DNA of 64,000 bases from Chryseobacterium polytrichastri (GCF_900142445.1 NZ_FRAV01000023.1:16772-80771), one strand, 5' to 3'. Counted from the first letter of the stretch, positions 37,342 to 46,779 are shown. Program-made: numbers and translations. The notes: generated by a model not told the origin, from the sequence alone.

Positions 37342-37845
37342 TTATTTTAGTATTTTTAAATAGATCTTCTGAGTTTCCCCATCTAGTTTCACATTGGGAA
37401 ACTGTTTATCATGGTCTATATAAATATCTTCTTTTTCATTTGGCTTACCATTTCCATTAGAATCCCATTCTATTGAGACGTAATACTTTATACGCTCTTT
37501 ATCTTTTGGATCAAAATGACTTGCAGCATCTTTAGGTACAGGCATATTAATCGTAAATGGCACAGATGTTTGCTCATACTCTTTTTCTGTAATTAAAACA
37601 GCTGGTGCATCTGCTAAGAGCGGATCATGGCCGTATAAACTTACTTTAAGTTTAGGATTTTTAATATTGAAATGATCTGTTCCTGTAAACTCTAATTTTA
37701 GATCTTTCTGATTATCAGAAGGAGTTGAATTCTCGGATTTCACCGGAGTATTCTCAGAAAGTGGTTTCTTATCATTCTTATTACAACTTAATAAGGTTAC
37801 TGATAATGCTCCTGCAGTCATTAGGAGTAAAATATTTCTTTTCAT
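37342..37845 (-). CDS. hypothetical lipoprotein, possible YbaY-like fold
   Basis: A 167-residue lipoprotein: lipobox LLSC, a Ser/Asn/Pro linker, then a beta-rich domain with LKVSLYGHDPLLADAPAVLI, SVPFTINMPVPKDAA and KYYVSIEWDSNGNG. The order (strand, ADAPAVLITE, SVPFTI, YYVSI..D.NG) resembles the YbaY/YscW-type lipoprotein domain, which I hold as a weak likeness. The DSNGNGKPNEKEDIYID loop looks like a calcium-type acidic loop. Outer-membrane or periplasmic. Function unknown. Confidence 0.72.
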   Translation of the reverse strand: MKRNILLLMTAGALSVTLLSCNKNDKKPLSENTPVKSENSTPSDNQKDLKLEFTGTDHFNIKNPKLKVSLYGHDPLLADAPAVLITEKEYEQTSVPFTINMPVPKDAASHFDPKDKERIKYYVSIEWDSNGNGKPNEKEDIYIDHDKQFPNVKLDGETQKIYLKILK

Positions 37846-38009
37846 TTGTTTTGATATTTTGGTGTTATTACTTAAATCTGATTACAAATTGTATGCCTTT
37901 AAAAAAGAAAACTCAATCTTTCTCAGTATCAATAAATATAAAAAAATTAAGACTTTATTAATACTTAAATTACTTTACAATGAACTGATATATTGTTATT
38001 TGATTTTTT

Positions 38010-38366
38010 TCATATCAAATCATTAATTTCACTTTGAACCTTTTTCGTTAATGATTTAAATACCAATTCATACGAATGATCAATTAATTTAAAAATCAAC
38101 TCTCTTTTTAATCCGTCTACAGAAACAGAATTCCAATGGGTTTTATTCATATGAAATGCACCGGTAATTTGTGGATGCTGCTCACGAAGCTCTGCACTCC
38201 ATTCCGGGTCTGTCTTTACGTTAACTCCCAATGGCTGTCTTTCTAAGCCCATTAATAAAAATATTTTTGTGCCTACTTTCATCACAAGCGTTTCATTATC
38301 AAAAGGAAAAGTTTCTGTAACTCCTTTTTTGGCTAGGCAATAATCTAAAATTTCGTTGGCATCCAT
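38010..38366 (-). CDS. MmcQ/YjbR family protein
   Basis: A 118-residue protein of the MmcQ/YjbR family (CyaY-like fold): start ILDYCLAKKGVTETFPFD, the strand VMKVGTKIFLLMGL and the pair GVNVKTDPEWSAELREQHP, HWNSVSVDG. Family members bind DNA in some cases, but the physiological role is not known. Divergent from the NAD(P)-binding protein gene with about 96 bp between starts; TAAATTTG lies 46 nt upstream. Confidence 0.88.
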   Translation of the reverse strand: MDANEILDYCLAKKGVTETFPFDNETLVMKVGTKIFLLMGLERQPLGVNVKTDPEWSAELREQHPQITGAFHMNKTHWNSVSVDGLKRELIFKLIDHSYELVFKSLTKKVQSEINDLI

Positions 38367-38412
38367 GAATTTTAATAAATGATAAGTGATTAATGATCGT
38401 TGATATTAATTT

Positions 38413-38420
38413 CAAATTTA
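38413..38420 (-). promoter_or_regulatory. -7 promoter element candidate, YjbR gene
   Basis: TAAATTTG on the minus strand; ends 46 nt before the ATG. Confidence 0.4.
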
Positions 38421-38462
38421 GTAAATTTAAGAAAGAAACATCATCACCTTAAAATATTTAAT

Positions 38463-39119
38463 ATGAAAGCTTTAGTAATCGGCGCAACAGGTGCTACAGG
38501 AAAGGATTTGGTTAACCAATTACTTCATGATAAAAACTTCGATGAAGTAGAAATTTTCGTAAGAAAACCTATTGATATCCAACATGATAAACTAAAAGTT
38601 CATATTGTAAATTTTGATAAACCTGAGGAATGGAAAGATGCCGTAAAAGGTGATGTAGCATTTTCATGCTTAGGAACTACTCTGAAAGCAGCAGGAAGTA
38701 AGGAAGCTCAGCGAAAAGTTGATTTTGATTATCAATATGAATTTGCAAAAGCAGCTAAAGAAAACAAGGTTGATGATTATGTTTTAGTCTCTGCATATGG
38801 AGCCAATCCTCAATCAAAAATTTTCTATTCTAAAATGAAAGGCGAATTGGAAGAGGCTGTAAAAGAATTACATTTCAATAAAATTACCATTTTTAAACCC
38901 GGAATGTTGGAAAGAAAAGACTCTGAAAGAACAGGAGAAGTTTTAGGAAGTAGAATTATAAAGTTTGCTAATAAGTTCGGATTGCTGGAAAGTCAAAAAC
39001 CGCTTCCCACAGATATTTTAGCTAAAGCAATGATTAATTCTTCTAAAATAAAAAGCAATGGCTATTCGAGTATTAAACTGGGGAATATTTTTTGTTTTGC
39101 GGAGAAAAGTAATGGGTGA
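38463..39119 (+). CDS. NAD(P)H-binding atypical SDR-type oxidoreductase
   Basis: A 218-residue Rossmann protein of the NAD(P)H-binding group (HTATIP2/YwnB-like). Start motif ALVIGATGATGKDLVNQLL has the GxxGxxG loop. FSCLGTTLKAAGSKEA and DYVLVSAYGANP with Ser-Tyr-Gly are typical, then the FYSKMKGELEEAV helix carries the Tyr/Lys-like pair. The frame opens 21 codons earlier; the ATG at 38463 is the usual start. Substrate unknown. It is not a ketosphinganine reductase, so it does not complete the sulfonolipid pathway. Confidence 0.85.
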   Translation: MKALVIGATGATGKDLVNQLLHDKNFDEVEIFVRKPIDIQHDKLKVHIVNFDKPEEWKDAVKGDVAFSCLGTTLKAAGSKEAQRKVDFDYQYEFAKAAKENKVDDYVLVSAYGANPQSKIFYSKMKGELEEAVKELHFNKITIFKPGMLERKDSERTGEVLGSRIIKFANKFGLLESQKPLPTDILAKAMINSSKIKSNGYSSIKLGNIFCFAEKSNG

Positions 39120-39191
39120 TTTTAATGTGAAAAGTGAATAAAGTCAATTGTGAATTTTACTCTATTTAATTACTGCCTTTTTATAATATAA

Positions 39192-39270
39192 AAGCTTCGA
39201 CTCCGCTCAGCTTGACATTTCTAATACTTATTGTAAAGTCTGAATATATCAAACAAATCGAAGTCGAAAA
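39192..39270. repeat. degenerate dispersed repeat pair
   Basis: GCTTCGACTCCGCTCAGCTT GACA, of the widespread TTCGACTCCGCTCAG family, and AAATCGAAGTCGAAAAA 45 bp later in inverted order. It fills the gap after the oxidoreductase gene. Confidence 0.5.
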
Positions 39271-39292
39271 ATATTTGTATTCTCTATAAACT

Positions 39293-40087
39293 TTAAGAGA
39301 ACTCTTCTTTTAATTTCTTAGAAATTTCTTCGGCAATAGGCTTGTCTTTTATTTTTTCATAAACCTGTTTAGCTTTTTTCATTAGCTTTTCATCATTTTT
39401 ACTTTTTCCAACTTTTATTTGAGATAAAGCATAGAGCGCTAAATAATTATCATCTTTTTTATATGCAGAATGTACTTCTTCAAGATAAGGTAAAGCCTCT
39501 TCATAACTACCTTTCAAACTGTACAGCATTCCATACATATATCTTCCATCAGCTTTCATTCCACCTGTATATTTATAAAGACTTTCAGCTTCCTTAAGGT
39601 TCTGTATGCCTTTATCATAATCAGCTAACATGATAGAAGTATTGGCAATTCCATAATATCCTTCAGGATTTGTTGGGAAATATTTTACCATTTCCTCATA
39701 TTTTTTTCTGGCTTCATCAGCAGCTCCAAATCTCATGAATTCAATTGCGAGATTCTGTTTAAATATAGGAGCTTTATTTTGGGCTAAACTATCTGCAACA
39801 TAATAATATGCAAGAGCTTCATCATGCTTGTCTTGTAATCTAAAAAGGTATCCTGCCAAGAAGAAAGCATCACAATATTTGGGATCTTTATCTGCAGTCG
39901 AAATAAGAATACGAGTTGCTTTTTCGTAAAATTCAGGATATTGAAGGGTTTTTATACCTACCTCAAAACTTTTTTTTGATTCTGCTTTTTCAGGAGTACA
40001 ATAATTTGTTTTTCCTAAAAAATAGCTGTCTTGTGAAAACCCTTTAATAGAAAAGATTAAAATAAAAATGGTTAGTAGTTTTTTCAT
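39293..40087 (-). CDS. secreted TPR protein
   Basis: A 264-residue exported protein. Signal peptide MKKLLTIFILIFSIKGFSQ; the frame opens 11 codons earlier but those residues are not part of a signal. The mature part is a run of about five TPR units, e.g. AFFLAGYLFRLQDKHDEALAYYYVAD, GYYGIANTSIMLADYDKGIQNLKEA and GMLYSLKGSYEEALPYLEEV. It probably scaffolds a periplasmic complex. Last gene of an apparent operon with the glutathione peroxidase (62 bp) and the LolA-like protein. Confidence 0.8.
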   Translation of the reverse strand: MKKLLTIFILIFSIKGFSQDSYFLGKTNYCTPEKAESKKSFEVGIKTLQYPEFYEKATRILISTADKDPKYCDAFFLAGYLFRLQDKHDEALAYYYVADSLAQNKAPIFKQNLAIEFMRFGAADEARKKYEEMVKYFPTNPEGYYGIANTSIMLADYDKGIQNLKEAESLYKYTGGMKADGRYMYGMLYSLKGSYEEALPYLEEVHSAYKKDDNYLALYALSQIKVGKSKNDEKLMKKAKQVYEKIKDKPIAEEISKKLKEEFS

Positions 40088-40149
40088 AGTTATAAAAATA
40101 AAAAAAGTGGATGAAAACATCCACTCTACAAAAATATAATTTTATATTG

Positions 40150-40728
40150 TTATTTCAAATACTTCGTAATCGCTTTGTCAGTAGGTTTTGTAGTACTGAT
40201 AAAAGTATCGATCAACTTCCCGTTTTCATCAATTAAAAACTTTGTAAAATTCCAAAGGATGGTTGTATTTTTTACTCCGTTCAGTTCTTTTTCTGTTAAA
40301 TACTGGAAAATAGGAGCTTTATCATCTCCTTTTACAGAAACTTTTGCTGCTAAGGGAAATGTTACTCCATAATTTTTTTGACAAAAAGCACCAATTTCAG
40401 TATTAGTCCCAGGTTCTTGTCCACCAAAGTTATTGGCAGGGAAACCTACAATCACCAATTTATCTTTATACTCTTCATACAGCTTCTCAAGATCAGCATA
40501 TTGTGGTGTAAATCCACATTCAGAAGCTGTGTTTACGATAAGGATTTTCTTTCCTTTAAAATCGGCAAAGTTAATTTCTTTCCCTTCTTCCAAGGCATTA
40601 ACTTTGAAATCGTATATTGTCTTTCCCATAAGTTCTTTGGTTTTAGCTTTAGACGTTTCCCCTTTCTTCTGAGCGCAACTATTAAAAAAAGTTACAAAAG
40701 AAATCAGTAATAAAAAAAACTTTTTCAT
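40150..40728 (-). CDS. glutathione-peroxidase family lipoprotein
   Basis: A 192-residue thioredoxin-fold peroxidase with a lipoprotein signal (FFNSCAQ lipobox, Cys18). It has the three parts of the catalytic triad: Cys71 in NTASECGFTPQY, Gln104 in FGGQEPG and Trp in ILWNFTKFLID. The Cys form (not selenocysteine) normally draws electrons from thioredoxin. FPANNFGGQEPG is the family stretch. It acts on peroxides in the envelope. 45 bp after the LolA-like gene. Confidence 0.93.
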   Translation of the reverse strand: MKKFFLLLISFVTFFNSCAQKKGETSKAKTKELMGKTIYDFKVNALEEGKEINFADFKGKKILIVNTASECGFTPQYADLEKLYEEYKDKLVIVGFPANNFGGQEPGTNTEIGAFCQKNYGVTFPLAAKVSVKGDDKAPIFQYLTEKELNGVKNTTILWNFTKFLIDENGKLIDTFISTTKPTDKAITKYLK

Positions 40729-40773
40729 TCTTATTAATTTTATTTAGCAGTTTTGCTGCTGTTATTTTTATCC

Positions 40774-41436
40774 TTAAAATTTAAAAATATTGTCTGGAAA
40801 AACTTTGTTGATATCAATTTTATTGATCAACATTACGTAATCTCCATCTTTTTTAGCACTAGAAGATTCTATTCTGAAAGGCATTAACAAGCTTCCCACT
40901 TTTTTATAATCAGAATAAGTAAGCGTTTCTTCTTTCTTAATCTCTTTTAACAGCATATAAGTTTTGGTGTCGAAATAGTAAAAATTCTTATTTACATTTT
41001 TCGTAAGTTCTACTTTATGACAGTAAATATCTCCTACTTTTTCCTTTCCTAAATATTTGGCCTCGAAACCTTTATTTTCCCAATCTATAAAATCGTTATC
41101 AAAACTTTCAGGAACATAGCTTGTATATTCTTGCACTTTATTCGTGGCATAATTCATGGCATATCCTTTACTTCCATCATATCCTTCAATCGCTGTATCT
41201 TTATTATTAATCGTAAGAACAGTTTTTGTAAGATTTGGACGCTGTTGGTAGATTTTTATCGGATATTCATCTTTAATTCCTAAGACTACTTTTCCCTGAA
41301 GTAATACTGAATTTAACAGCTTCCAATTTGTTAATCCTCCGGATAATTCGATGTTTTTATCTATGATTTCCTTTGCCGTCTGTGCAAAAGAGAGTTGCGA
41401 ATAAATCAGGACGAAAACTAACAGTAATTTCTTCAT
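40774..41436 (-). CDS. LolA-fold outer-membrane lipoprotein carrier-like protein
   Basis: A 220-residue exported protein with signal peptide 1-18 (ending SQLSFA). The mature part begins AKEIIDKNIELSGGLTNWKLLNSVLLQGKV and continues as an 11-stranded half barrel typical of LolA/LolB-like proteins: KTVLTINNKDTAIEGYDGSKGY, EAKYLGKEKVGDIYCHKVELT, FYYFDTKTYMLLKEIKK. It could carry lipids or lipoproteins; it is not clearly the main LolA. First gene of the operon; its promoter motif TATATTTG lies 18 nt upstream. Confidence 0.78.
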   Translation of the reverse strand: MKKLLLVFVLIYSQLSFAQTAKEIIDKNIELSGGLTNWKLLNSVLLQGKVVLGIKDEYPIKIYQQRPNLTKTVLTINNKDTAIEGYDGSKGYAMNYATNKVQEYTSYVPESFDNDFIDWENKGFEAKYLGKEKVGDIYCHKVELTKNVNKNFYYFDTKTYMLLKEIKKEETLTYSDYKKVGSLLMPFRIESSSAKKDGDYVMLINKIDINKVFPDNIFKF

Positions 41437-41454
41437 TAATTAAATTTATAAATT

Positions 41455-41462
41455 CAAATATA
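41455..41462 (-). promoter_or_regulatory. -7 promoter element of the LolA-like/peroxidase operon
   Basis: TATATTTG on the minus strand, ending 18 nt before the ATG. Confidence 0.6.
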
Positions 41463-41633
41463 AGGCTTTGTAATGACTTCTTCTATTAATAATATACTAA
41501 ATGGATTGGATGTATAGTAATTTTTTTTGTGTTGATAACCGAGGTTCTAAACCAACTATTGCTGTGAAGGAATCGTTTCTGTTGCAGCTAGTGTATTGAT
41601 TATTATTTTTTAACAATCAAAATACACATACAG

Positions 41634-41772
41634 TTTGTCATTCTGAAAGTGAAAATCCATAAAATCTTAGGTGAAAACATTCAAGGTTTTCTTTATCATT
41701 TCGACGTAATGAAAAATTTATATGAATGTTTAGATTCCACGCTCCCCTTCGTTTCGCTCTGAATGACACAAT
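41634..41772. repeat. GTCATTC..GAATGAC fold-back repeat
   Basis: Begins TTTGTCATTCTGAAAGTG and ends TTTCGCTCTGAATGACACAA, with an inner ATTTCGACGTAATG copy. Member of the dispersed family shared with 46780, 47801 and 33101. Confidence 0.7.
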
Positions 41773-41783
41773 TGAGAATCCTT

Positions 41784-42506
41784 TTAAATCAGCTTCCTCG
41801 CTTTTTCAAGGTCTTCTGGAGTATCAATTCCAACACCAACAAAATTGGTTTCTATCATTTTAATTTTCATCCCATATTCTAAATAACGTATGCATTCAAT
41901 CTTTTCAGATATTTCCAACGGCTTCATCTCCAGTTTCGAAAACTGAAGTAAAGCATGTTTTCTGAAAGCATATACTCCGATATGTTTAAAGTAGCTTATA
42001 TCATAAGAAACTTCTCTATGAAAAGGAATTACAGAGCGGCTAAAATACAATGCAAAACCACTATTATCTGTAATTACTTTTACATTATTCGGGTTTTCAA
42101 CTTCCTCTTTTTCAGTCAATTTTATTTTTAATGAAGCTAAAGAAATTTCCTGATTATCATCTTCTTTGAAAACTTCAATTAACTGTCTTAAAGGTTCCAG
42201 TTTAAGAAAAGGTTCATCTCCCTGAACATTGATAACAATATCACAATCAATATTTTGAACTGCTTCTGCAATACGATCGCTCCCTGTTTCATGTTGCCCC
42301 GTCATAACAGCTTTTCCTCCGTTATTCTCTATTTCAGTAAAAATAATCTCAGAATCTGTAGCCACAAAAACTTCATCAAATAGACCTGTATCTACAACAT
42401 TTTGATATGTCGTGGTAATCACAGTTTTTTCGCCTAACATCTGCATTAATTTTCCTGGAAAGCGGCTTGCTTCATAACGAGCGGGAATAACAGCGATGAT
42501 TTTCAT
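41784..42506 (-). CDS. kdsB: CMP-KDO synthetase (3-deoxy-manno-octulosonate cytidylyltransferase)
   Basis: A 240-residue nucleotidyltransferase activating KDO for transfer to lipid A. Signatures: [17 protein letters not shown] (CTP loop), [26 protein letters not shown] and INVQGDEPF (Asp binds the metal), then [12 protein letters not shown]. Full length. It lies 46 bp after the PAP2 phosphatase gene on the same strand, fitting an envelope lipid set; kdsA is in the same window but in a different operon. Confidence 0.95.
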   Translation of the reverse strand: MKIIAVIPARYEASRFPGKLMQMLGEKTVITTTYQNVVDTGLFDEVFVATDSEIIFTEIENNGGKAVMTGQHETGSDRIAEAVQNIDCDIVINVQGDEPFLKLEPLRQLIEVFKEDDNQEISLASLKIKLTEKEEVENPNNVKVITDNSGFALYFSRSVIPFHREVSYDISYFKHIGVYAFRKHALLQFSKLEMKPLEISEKIECIRYLEYGMKIKMIETNFVGVGIDTPEDLEKARKLI

Positions 42507-42552
42507 TGAATATTCTAATTTTTATAATTTTATTTAAATATAGATCTTTTTA

Positions 42553-43533
42553 TTAAAAAGATAGCTTCACTCCTACTGTATTGTATTCTGAAATTCTAGA
42601 AGCCGTAAAATTTACTTTATATTTTACATGTCCTGCACTAAATCCAGAAACAGAATATCTATTTCTTGAGATCGTTTTTCCTATAAAATATCCCATTAAC
42701 AAAGCTAAAGGATAGTCTGACGCCCAATGAACCTGGCTCTGCATCATTTGAAAACATAATGCTCCGGCCAAGGTATATCCTACGGGTTTTATCCAAACAG
42801 AATCAGGATAGTTATCTGCAATTACTGTTATTGCTGACATAAATGTAGTTAAATGTCCCGAAGGCATAGCATCATAATGTGGCGTTTCTTTGCCAAATGC
42901 GGAAAAACTCGGAAAAGGATTCCAGTCTCCTCCGGAATTACCATTTTCTATAGCGATAAAAGGGCTTTCTCTTCCTGTAATTCTTTTAATCGTTTGCGAA
43001 AATACTCCTGATAGGATTAAACTTTCCATCAAACCACTTGCTGTCGCTTGTGCTCTATAATCGTTTTTAATTAAACCATAAGTTGCAAAACCAACACCTA
43101 ATAGGACAACAGTGGATCCGTTTCCTAGTAAATAAAGTCCGGCACCAATATCTTTTGGAACTTTTACGATCCCAGCAACTTTATTATAATTATTACTTAC
43201 ACTCATCCCCCATTTCTCGGCAACCTCTCTGGAGTTATCTATTAATTTTTGATCAAAAGGGATCAAAATCAAGGTACTAGCCACGGCGCCACCCAGATAA
43301 TAGGCATGATCCTTTGCTACAAAATCTTTATTAGTATCAATAAAATCCTTTGGAGCCTTTGTAATAAATTCAAGAAGTTTGGGCTTGGGATACGTTCTAA
43401 CAGAACCATCTTTTAAAGTATAGCTTTGAGATTGTGTTCCTTTCTCAATTTTATCAACAGCTATACTATCATTCTTTTGAGACCATACTAATACCGATAT
43501 TGGTAGTAGTAACCATCTGATTTTCTTCATCAT
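42553..43533 (-). CDS. PAP2-family phosphatase
   Basis: A 326-residue exported/membrane protein. Signal-like start 1-18, then about five helices of the PAP2 core. Motif 1 is KRITGRESPF (183-192), motif 2 PSGH (224-227) and motif 3 ends in His269 and Asp273 (QSQVHWASD). The Arg that normally stands six residues before the motif-3 His is not seen (Met263 there), which could weaken phosphate binding. Cotranscribed with kdsB, so undecaprenyl-phosphate or lipid A dephosphorylation is plausible. A second ATG follows the first. Confidence 0.85.
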   Translation of the reverse strand: MMKKIRWLLLPISVLVWSQKNDSIAVDKIEKGTQSQSYTLKDGSVRTYPKPKLLEFITKAPKDFIDTNKDFVAKDHAYYLGGAVASTLILIPFDQKLIDNSREVAEKWGMSVSNNYNKVAGIVKVPKDIGAGLYLLGNGSTVVLLGVGFATYGLIKNDYRAQATASGLMESLILSGVFSQTIKRITGRESPFIAIENGNSGGDWNPFPSFSAFGKETPHYDAMPSGHLTTFMSAITVIADNYPDSVWIKPVGYTLAGALCFQMMQSQVHWASDYPLALLMGYFIGKTISRNRYSVSGFSAGHVKYKVNFTASRISEYNTVGVKLSF

Positions 43534-43548
43534 TTAATGTTTAAACAA

Positions 43549-43670
43549 CCGCAATTAATCGTAAGCTTATTTAATCTGTAAACTTGTTAGTAACACTACA
43601 TTCAGTTTAAAGCAAAAGAACTTTATATTACGCTCTCTCGTTTCTCTATAACCAAAACAATTAATTGCGG
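43549..43670. repeat. spaced inverted repeat CCGCAATTAAT / ATTAATTGCGG
   Basis: Eleven-base arms 99 nt apart span the gap between the aminotransferase and PAP2 genes. May fold in the mRNA. Confidence 0.4.
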
Positions 43671-43678
43671 TGCTATTT

Positions 43679-44932
43679 TTATTTAAGCTTGTTTAAAGCA
43701 TTTTCCAGTTTAGGCATCATCAATTCAATTTCACTCGTAGCTAATCCACCAACAGAAGCACGGAACCAAGGTTCAGATTTTGCTTCTCCAAAAGCAGAGA
43801 AAGGAACTAGCGCCACACCAGCTTCGTTAATTAAATAGAATACTAAGTCTGAAGAATTTTCAATAACAGATCCGTCCGGTTTTGTTTTTCCAATATAATC
43901 TAATTTGATTGTAAGGTATAACGCACCCATTGGTTCAATACTTTCAACAGCTAATCCTTTTCCTTTTAGATCTTGAATTCCCTGGTGAAGCACTTTTAAA
44001 CTTGCTTCTAATTTTCCTTTGAAATCATTTACGAAAGTATTTACATCCTCAGGGTTTTCAAAGTATTTTGCAGTAGCTTCCTGTTCAGGTTTTGGTGCCC
44101 AAGCTCCAACATGCGTCAGAAGAGCCTTCATTTTATCAATGATAAGAGCCGGACCGAATCCCCATCCTACACGAACTCCAGTTGCTGCCAAGCACTTAGA
44201 AATACCGTCAATATAAATTGTATATTCTCTCATTTCAGGGAAAAGAGATACAGGGTCAACGTGTTTTGCTCCAAAAGTAAGGTTGGAATAAATTTGGTCA
44301 TACATTAAGTACAACGGCTTTTCGTCTGCTCCTCTTTTTTTATTTTCAGCTAAAACTAATTTACAAATTTCTGAAAGTTGCTCTTCTGTAAACATTGTTC
44401 CTGTTGGGTTCAATGGTGAACAAAGAGCCAATAAAACAGCTCCGTCTAAGTGTGGTCTTAAATCATCTGCAGTAGGAAGAAAGTTGTTTTCCTGTGTTGT
44501 TTTAACTTCTACAGCATCTGCTGATGTAAGATAAGCATAATGATTATTATTCCAAGATGGTGTAGGATAAATTACTTTATCTCCTTCATCAACGATTGTT
44601 TTATAAACCGCGTAGATCAAAGGTCTTGAACCTGCTGTGATTAAAATGTCATTCGCGCTATAATCAAGATTCCATCTCGTTTTCAAGTCTTTTGACACTT
44701 CATTTCTTAAAGATAAAAGTCCATTTGCAGGAGGATAGTTCGTCAGATTGTTCTGATATGCTTTCTGAATCTCTTCCTTCAACTTTGCAGGTATCGGGTA
44801 GATATTAGAATTCAGATCACCAATGGTAAGATTGGCTATCTCCGCTCCTTTTGCCTTTAAATCATTTACTTCATTACCAATTTTTACAATTTCAGAACCA
44901 ATCAGGTTGGCTGCTAATTTTGATACTTTCAC
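43679..44932 (-). CDS. class I PLP-dependent aminotransferase
   Basis: A 417-residue fold-type I aminotransferase of the AspC/AlaT group. Visible: YPPANGLLSLR, LITAGSRPLIYAVY, YPTPSWNN (Trp stacks on PLP in this group), LCSPLNPTGTMF, LMYDQIYSN with Asp and Tyr contacting PLP, and IDGISKCLAATGVRVGWGFG with the Schiff-base Lys and an Arg that binds PLP phosphate. The substrate-binding Arg is in APWFRASVG near the C-terminus. Amino-acid preference is not clear. It follows the phosphosugar mutase by 84 bp. Confidence 0.9.
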   Translation of the reverse strand: MKVSKLAANLIGSEIVKIGNEVNDLKAKGAEIANLTIGDLNSNIYPIPAKLKEEIQKAYQNNLTNYPPANGLLSLRNEVSKDLKTRWNLDYSANDILITAGSRPLIYAVYKTIVDEGDKVIYPTPSWNNNHYAYLTSADAVEVKTTQENNFLPTADDLRPHLDGAVLLALCSPLNPTGTMFTEEQLSEICKLVLAENKKRGADEKPLYLMYDQIYSNLTFGAKHVDPVSLFPEMREYTIYIDGISKCLAATGVRVGWGFGPALIIDKMKALLTHVGAWAPKPEQEATAKYFENPEDVNTFVNDFKGKLEASLKVLHQGIQDLKGKGLAVESIEPMGALYLTIKLDYIGKTKPDGSVIENSSDLVFYLINEAGVALVPFSAFGEAKSEPWFRASVGGLATSEIELMMPKLENALNKLK

Positions 44933-45016
44933 TTTATTTTAAATTTAGAATTATTTTTTATTTGAATGCTTAGGATCTAGGTTCAGTGTAATTTCCTAAA
45001 TCCAAAGCCTCAATAT

Positions 45017-46732
45017 TTACGTTAACTGTAAGTCGTTTTTTACTTGATTAATTTTCTCATCCAACGATTTCAGTTTATCTCTGAAATCTGCTTCAGAGCT
45101 GATGCTGTCTTTTACCGAAATATAAAATTTAATCTTTGGCTCTGTACCTGAAGGTCTTACGCAAACTTTGGTTCCATCTTGTGTATAATAAATCAATACA
45201 TTAGATTTTGGAATGTCGTTCATTACCAGTTTCTCATTTTTAGAAACCACAAAGTTCGTTTGCTCTTTAAAATCCTTCACTTCTTCAACTAGAGAACCAG
45301 CTAATTCTTTTGGTGGATTTTCACGGAAGTTCTTCATCATATTCTGAATTTCTTCAGCTCCGTCTCTTCCTTTTCTTACCAGATTTACCAATCCTTCATA
45401 ATACATTCCTGTTTCCTGGTAAATTTCAATCATATATTGATACATGGTTCTGCCATTAGCTTTACACCAAGCAGCAATTTCGCATGCAAGAAGAATACTT
45501 CCACAAGAATCTTTGTCTCTAACGAAATCTCCGGTCATAAACCCGAAACTTTCTTCACCACCACAAATGAATTTTTCTTTTCCTTCAGCTTCACGAATCA
45601 TTTTTCCGATCCATTTAAATCCTGTAAGCCCAGCTTTACATTGTACCCCGAATTTCTGAGCAATATCAAAGAAAATATCTGAAGTTACGATTGTAGAACC
45701 AATAAATTCAGAACCTGTGATTTTATCTAATTTTCTCCATTCATTTAAAATGTAGTATGTAAGAATCGTATTGGTTTGATTCCCATTTAATAACTGCATT
45801 TCACCATCAAGATTTCTTACTGCAATTCCTAATCTGTCACCATCCGGATCTGTTCCGATCACGATGTCAGCATTTGTAATTTTAGCTAAATCCATTGCCA
45901 TTTCCAATGCTGCAGGCTCTTCAGGATTTGGAGATTCTACTGTGGTGAAATTTCCACTAGGAATCATCTGTTCCTTAACAAGATCTATTTTTTTAAATCC
46001 AGCCTTTTTCAACGCTTGAGGAACTGTTGTATATGTTGTACCATGAATGGAAGTGAAAACAATATTTAAGTTCTCTTTTCCAACGTTTTGGTACGTAGAG
46101 TTTTCAATACAAGCATCAATATAAACATCATCTTGCTCTGCACCAATCCATTCAATCAAATCATCGTTTCCATCAAATTTAATTTCGTCAAATTTCACAG
46201 AATATACTTCATTAATAATCGCTTCATCGTGTGGCGGAACAATCTGCGCTCCATCATTCCAATATACTTTGTACCCGTTATATTCCGGTGGATTATGAGA
46301 AGCTGTTAATACAATTCCTCCATTACATTTTTTATCACGAACAGTGAAAGATAATTCAGGAGTCGGTCTGTGATCTTTGAAAAGCAACACTTTAATTCCG
46401 TTTGCCGTTAAAACATCAGCAACCAATTTTCCAAATTCTTTTGAATTGTGACGTACATCATACGCTATCGCAACCTTTATTTCTTCATTAGGAAATTGCG
46501 TTAACATATAATTAGCTAGCCCTTGTGTAGCCTGACCTAGCGTGTATTTATTTAAACGATTGGTTCCTACGCCCATAATTCCACGCATTCCTCCTGTTCC
46601 GAATTCCAATTCTCTATAAAAAGAATCTTCTAAATCTGGAGAATTGCTCTCAATTAATGATTGTACTGCCTCCCTAGTTTCTTTATCAAATGTATCGCTT
46701 AACCAAAGCTCTGCTTTTTCTAATGTTGTCAT
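45017..46732 (-). CDS. phospho-sugar mutase (phosphoglucomutase/phosphomannomutase type)
   Basis: A 571-residue alpha-D-phosphohexomutase with the four-domain layout. The phosphoserine loop is TASHNPPEYNGYKVYW with Ser145; the metal loop is IGTDPDGDRLGIAV; the sugar loop is CGGEESFGF; the phosphate-binding loop is VRPSGTEPKIKFYI. The length and the GTGGMRGIMGVG start fit the PgcA-like subgroup acting on glucose-1-phosphate or related sugars. It feeds glycogen or sugar-nucleotide synthesis. It sits upstream of the aminotransferase gene. Confidence 0.94.
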   Translation of the reverse strand: MTTLEKAELWLSDTFDKETREAVQSLIESNSPDLEDSFYRELEFGTGGMRGIMGVGTNRLNKYTLGQATQGLANYMLTQFPNEEIKVAIAYDVRHNSKEFGKLVADVLTANGIKVLLFKDHRPTPELSFTVRDKKCNGGIVLTASHNPPEYNGYKVYWNDGAQIVPPHDEAIINEVYSVKFDEIKFDGNDDLIEWIGAEQDDVYIDACIENSTYQNVGKENLNIVFTSIHGTTYTTVPQALKKAGFKKIDLVKEQMIPSGNFTTVESPNPEEPAALEMAMDLAKITNADIVIGTDPDGDRLGIAVRNLDGEMQLLNGNQTNTILTYYILNEWRKLDKITGSEFIGSTIVTSDIFFDIAQKFGVQCKAGLTGFKWIGKMIREAEGKEKFICGGEESFGFMTGDFVRDKDSCGSILLACEIAAWCKANGRTMYQYMIEIYQETGMYYEGLVNLVRKGRDGAEEIQNMMKNFRENPPKELAGSLVEEVKDFKEQTNFVVSKNEKLVMNDIPKSNVLIYYTQDGTKVCVRPSGTEPKIKFYISVKDSISSEADFRDKLKSLDEKINQVKNDLQLT

Positions 46733-46779
46733 ATGTGTATTTCGTTCTTTATATAGTTTGTAAAATTTGATTTTTAACT

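Larger units (their letters stand above)
41437..41783. other. 347-bp intergenic region with a GTCATTC fold-back repeat
   Basis: No gene. The left end has the LolA-like gene's promoter; most of the rest is the repeat at 41634-41772. Confidence 0.7.

Noticed and set aside
38463..39119. 3-ketosphinganine/ketocapnine reductase completing the sulfonolipid pathway
   Set aside because: It is an atypical NAD(P)-binding protein with a different motif set from the classical SDR reductases, and lies 9 kb away.
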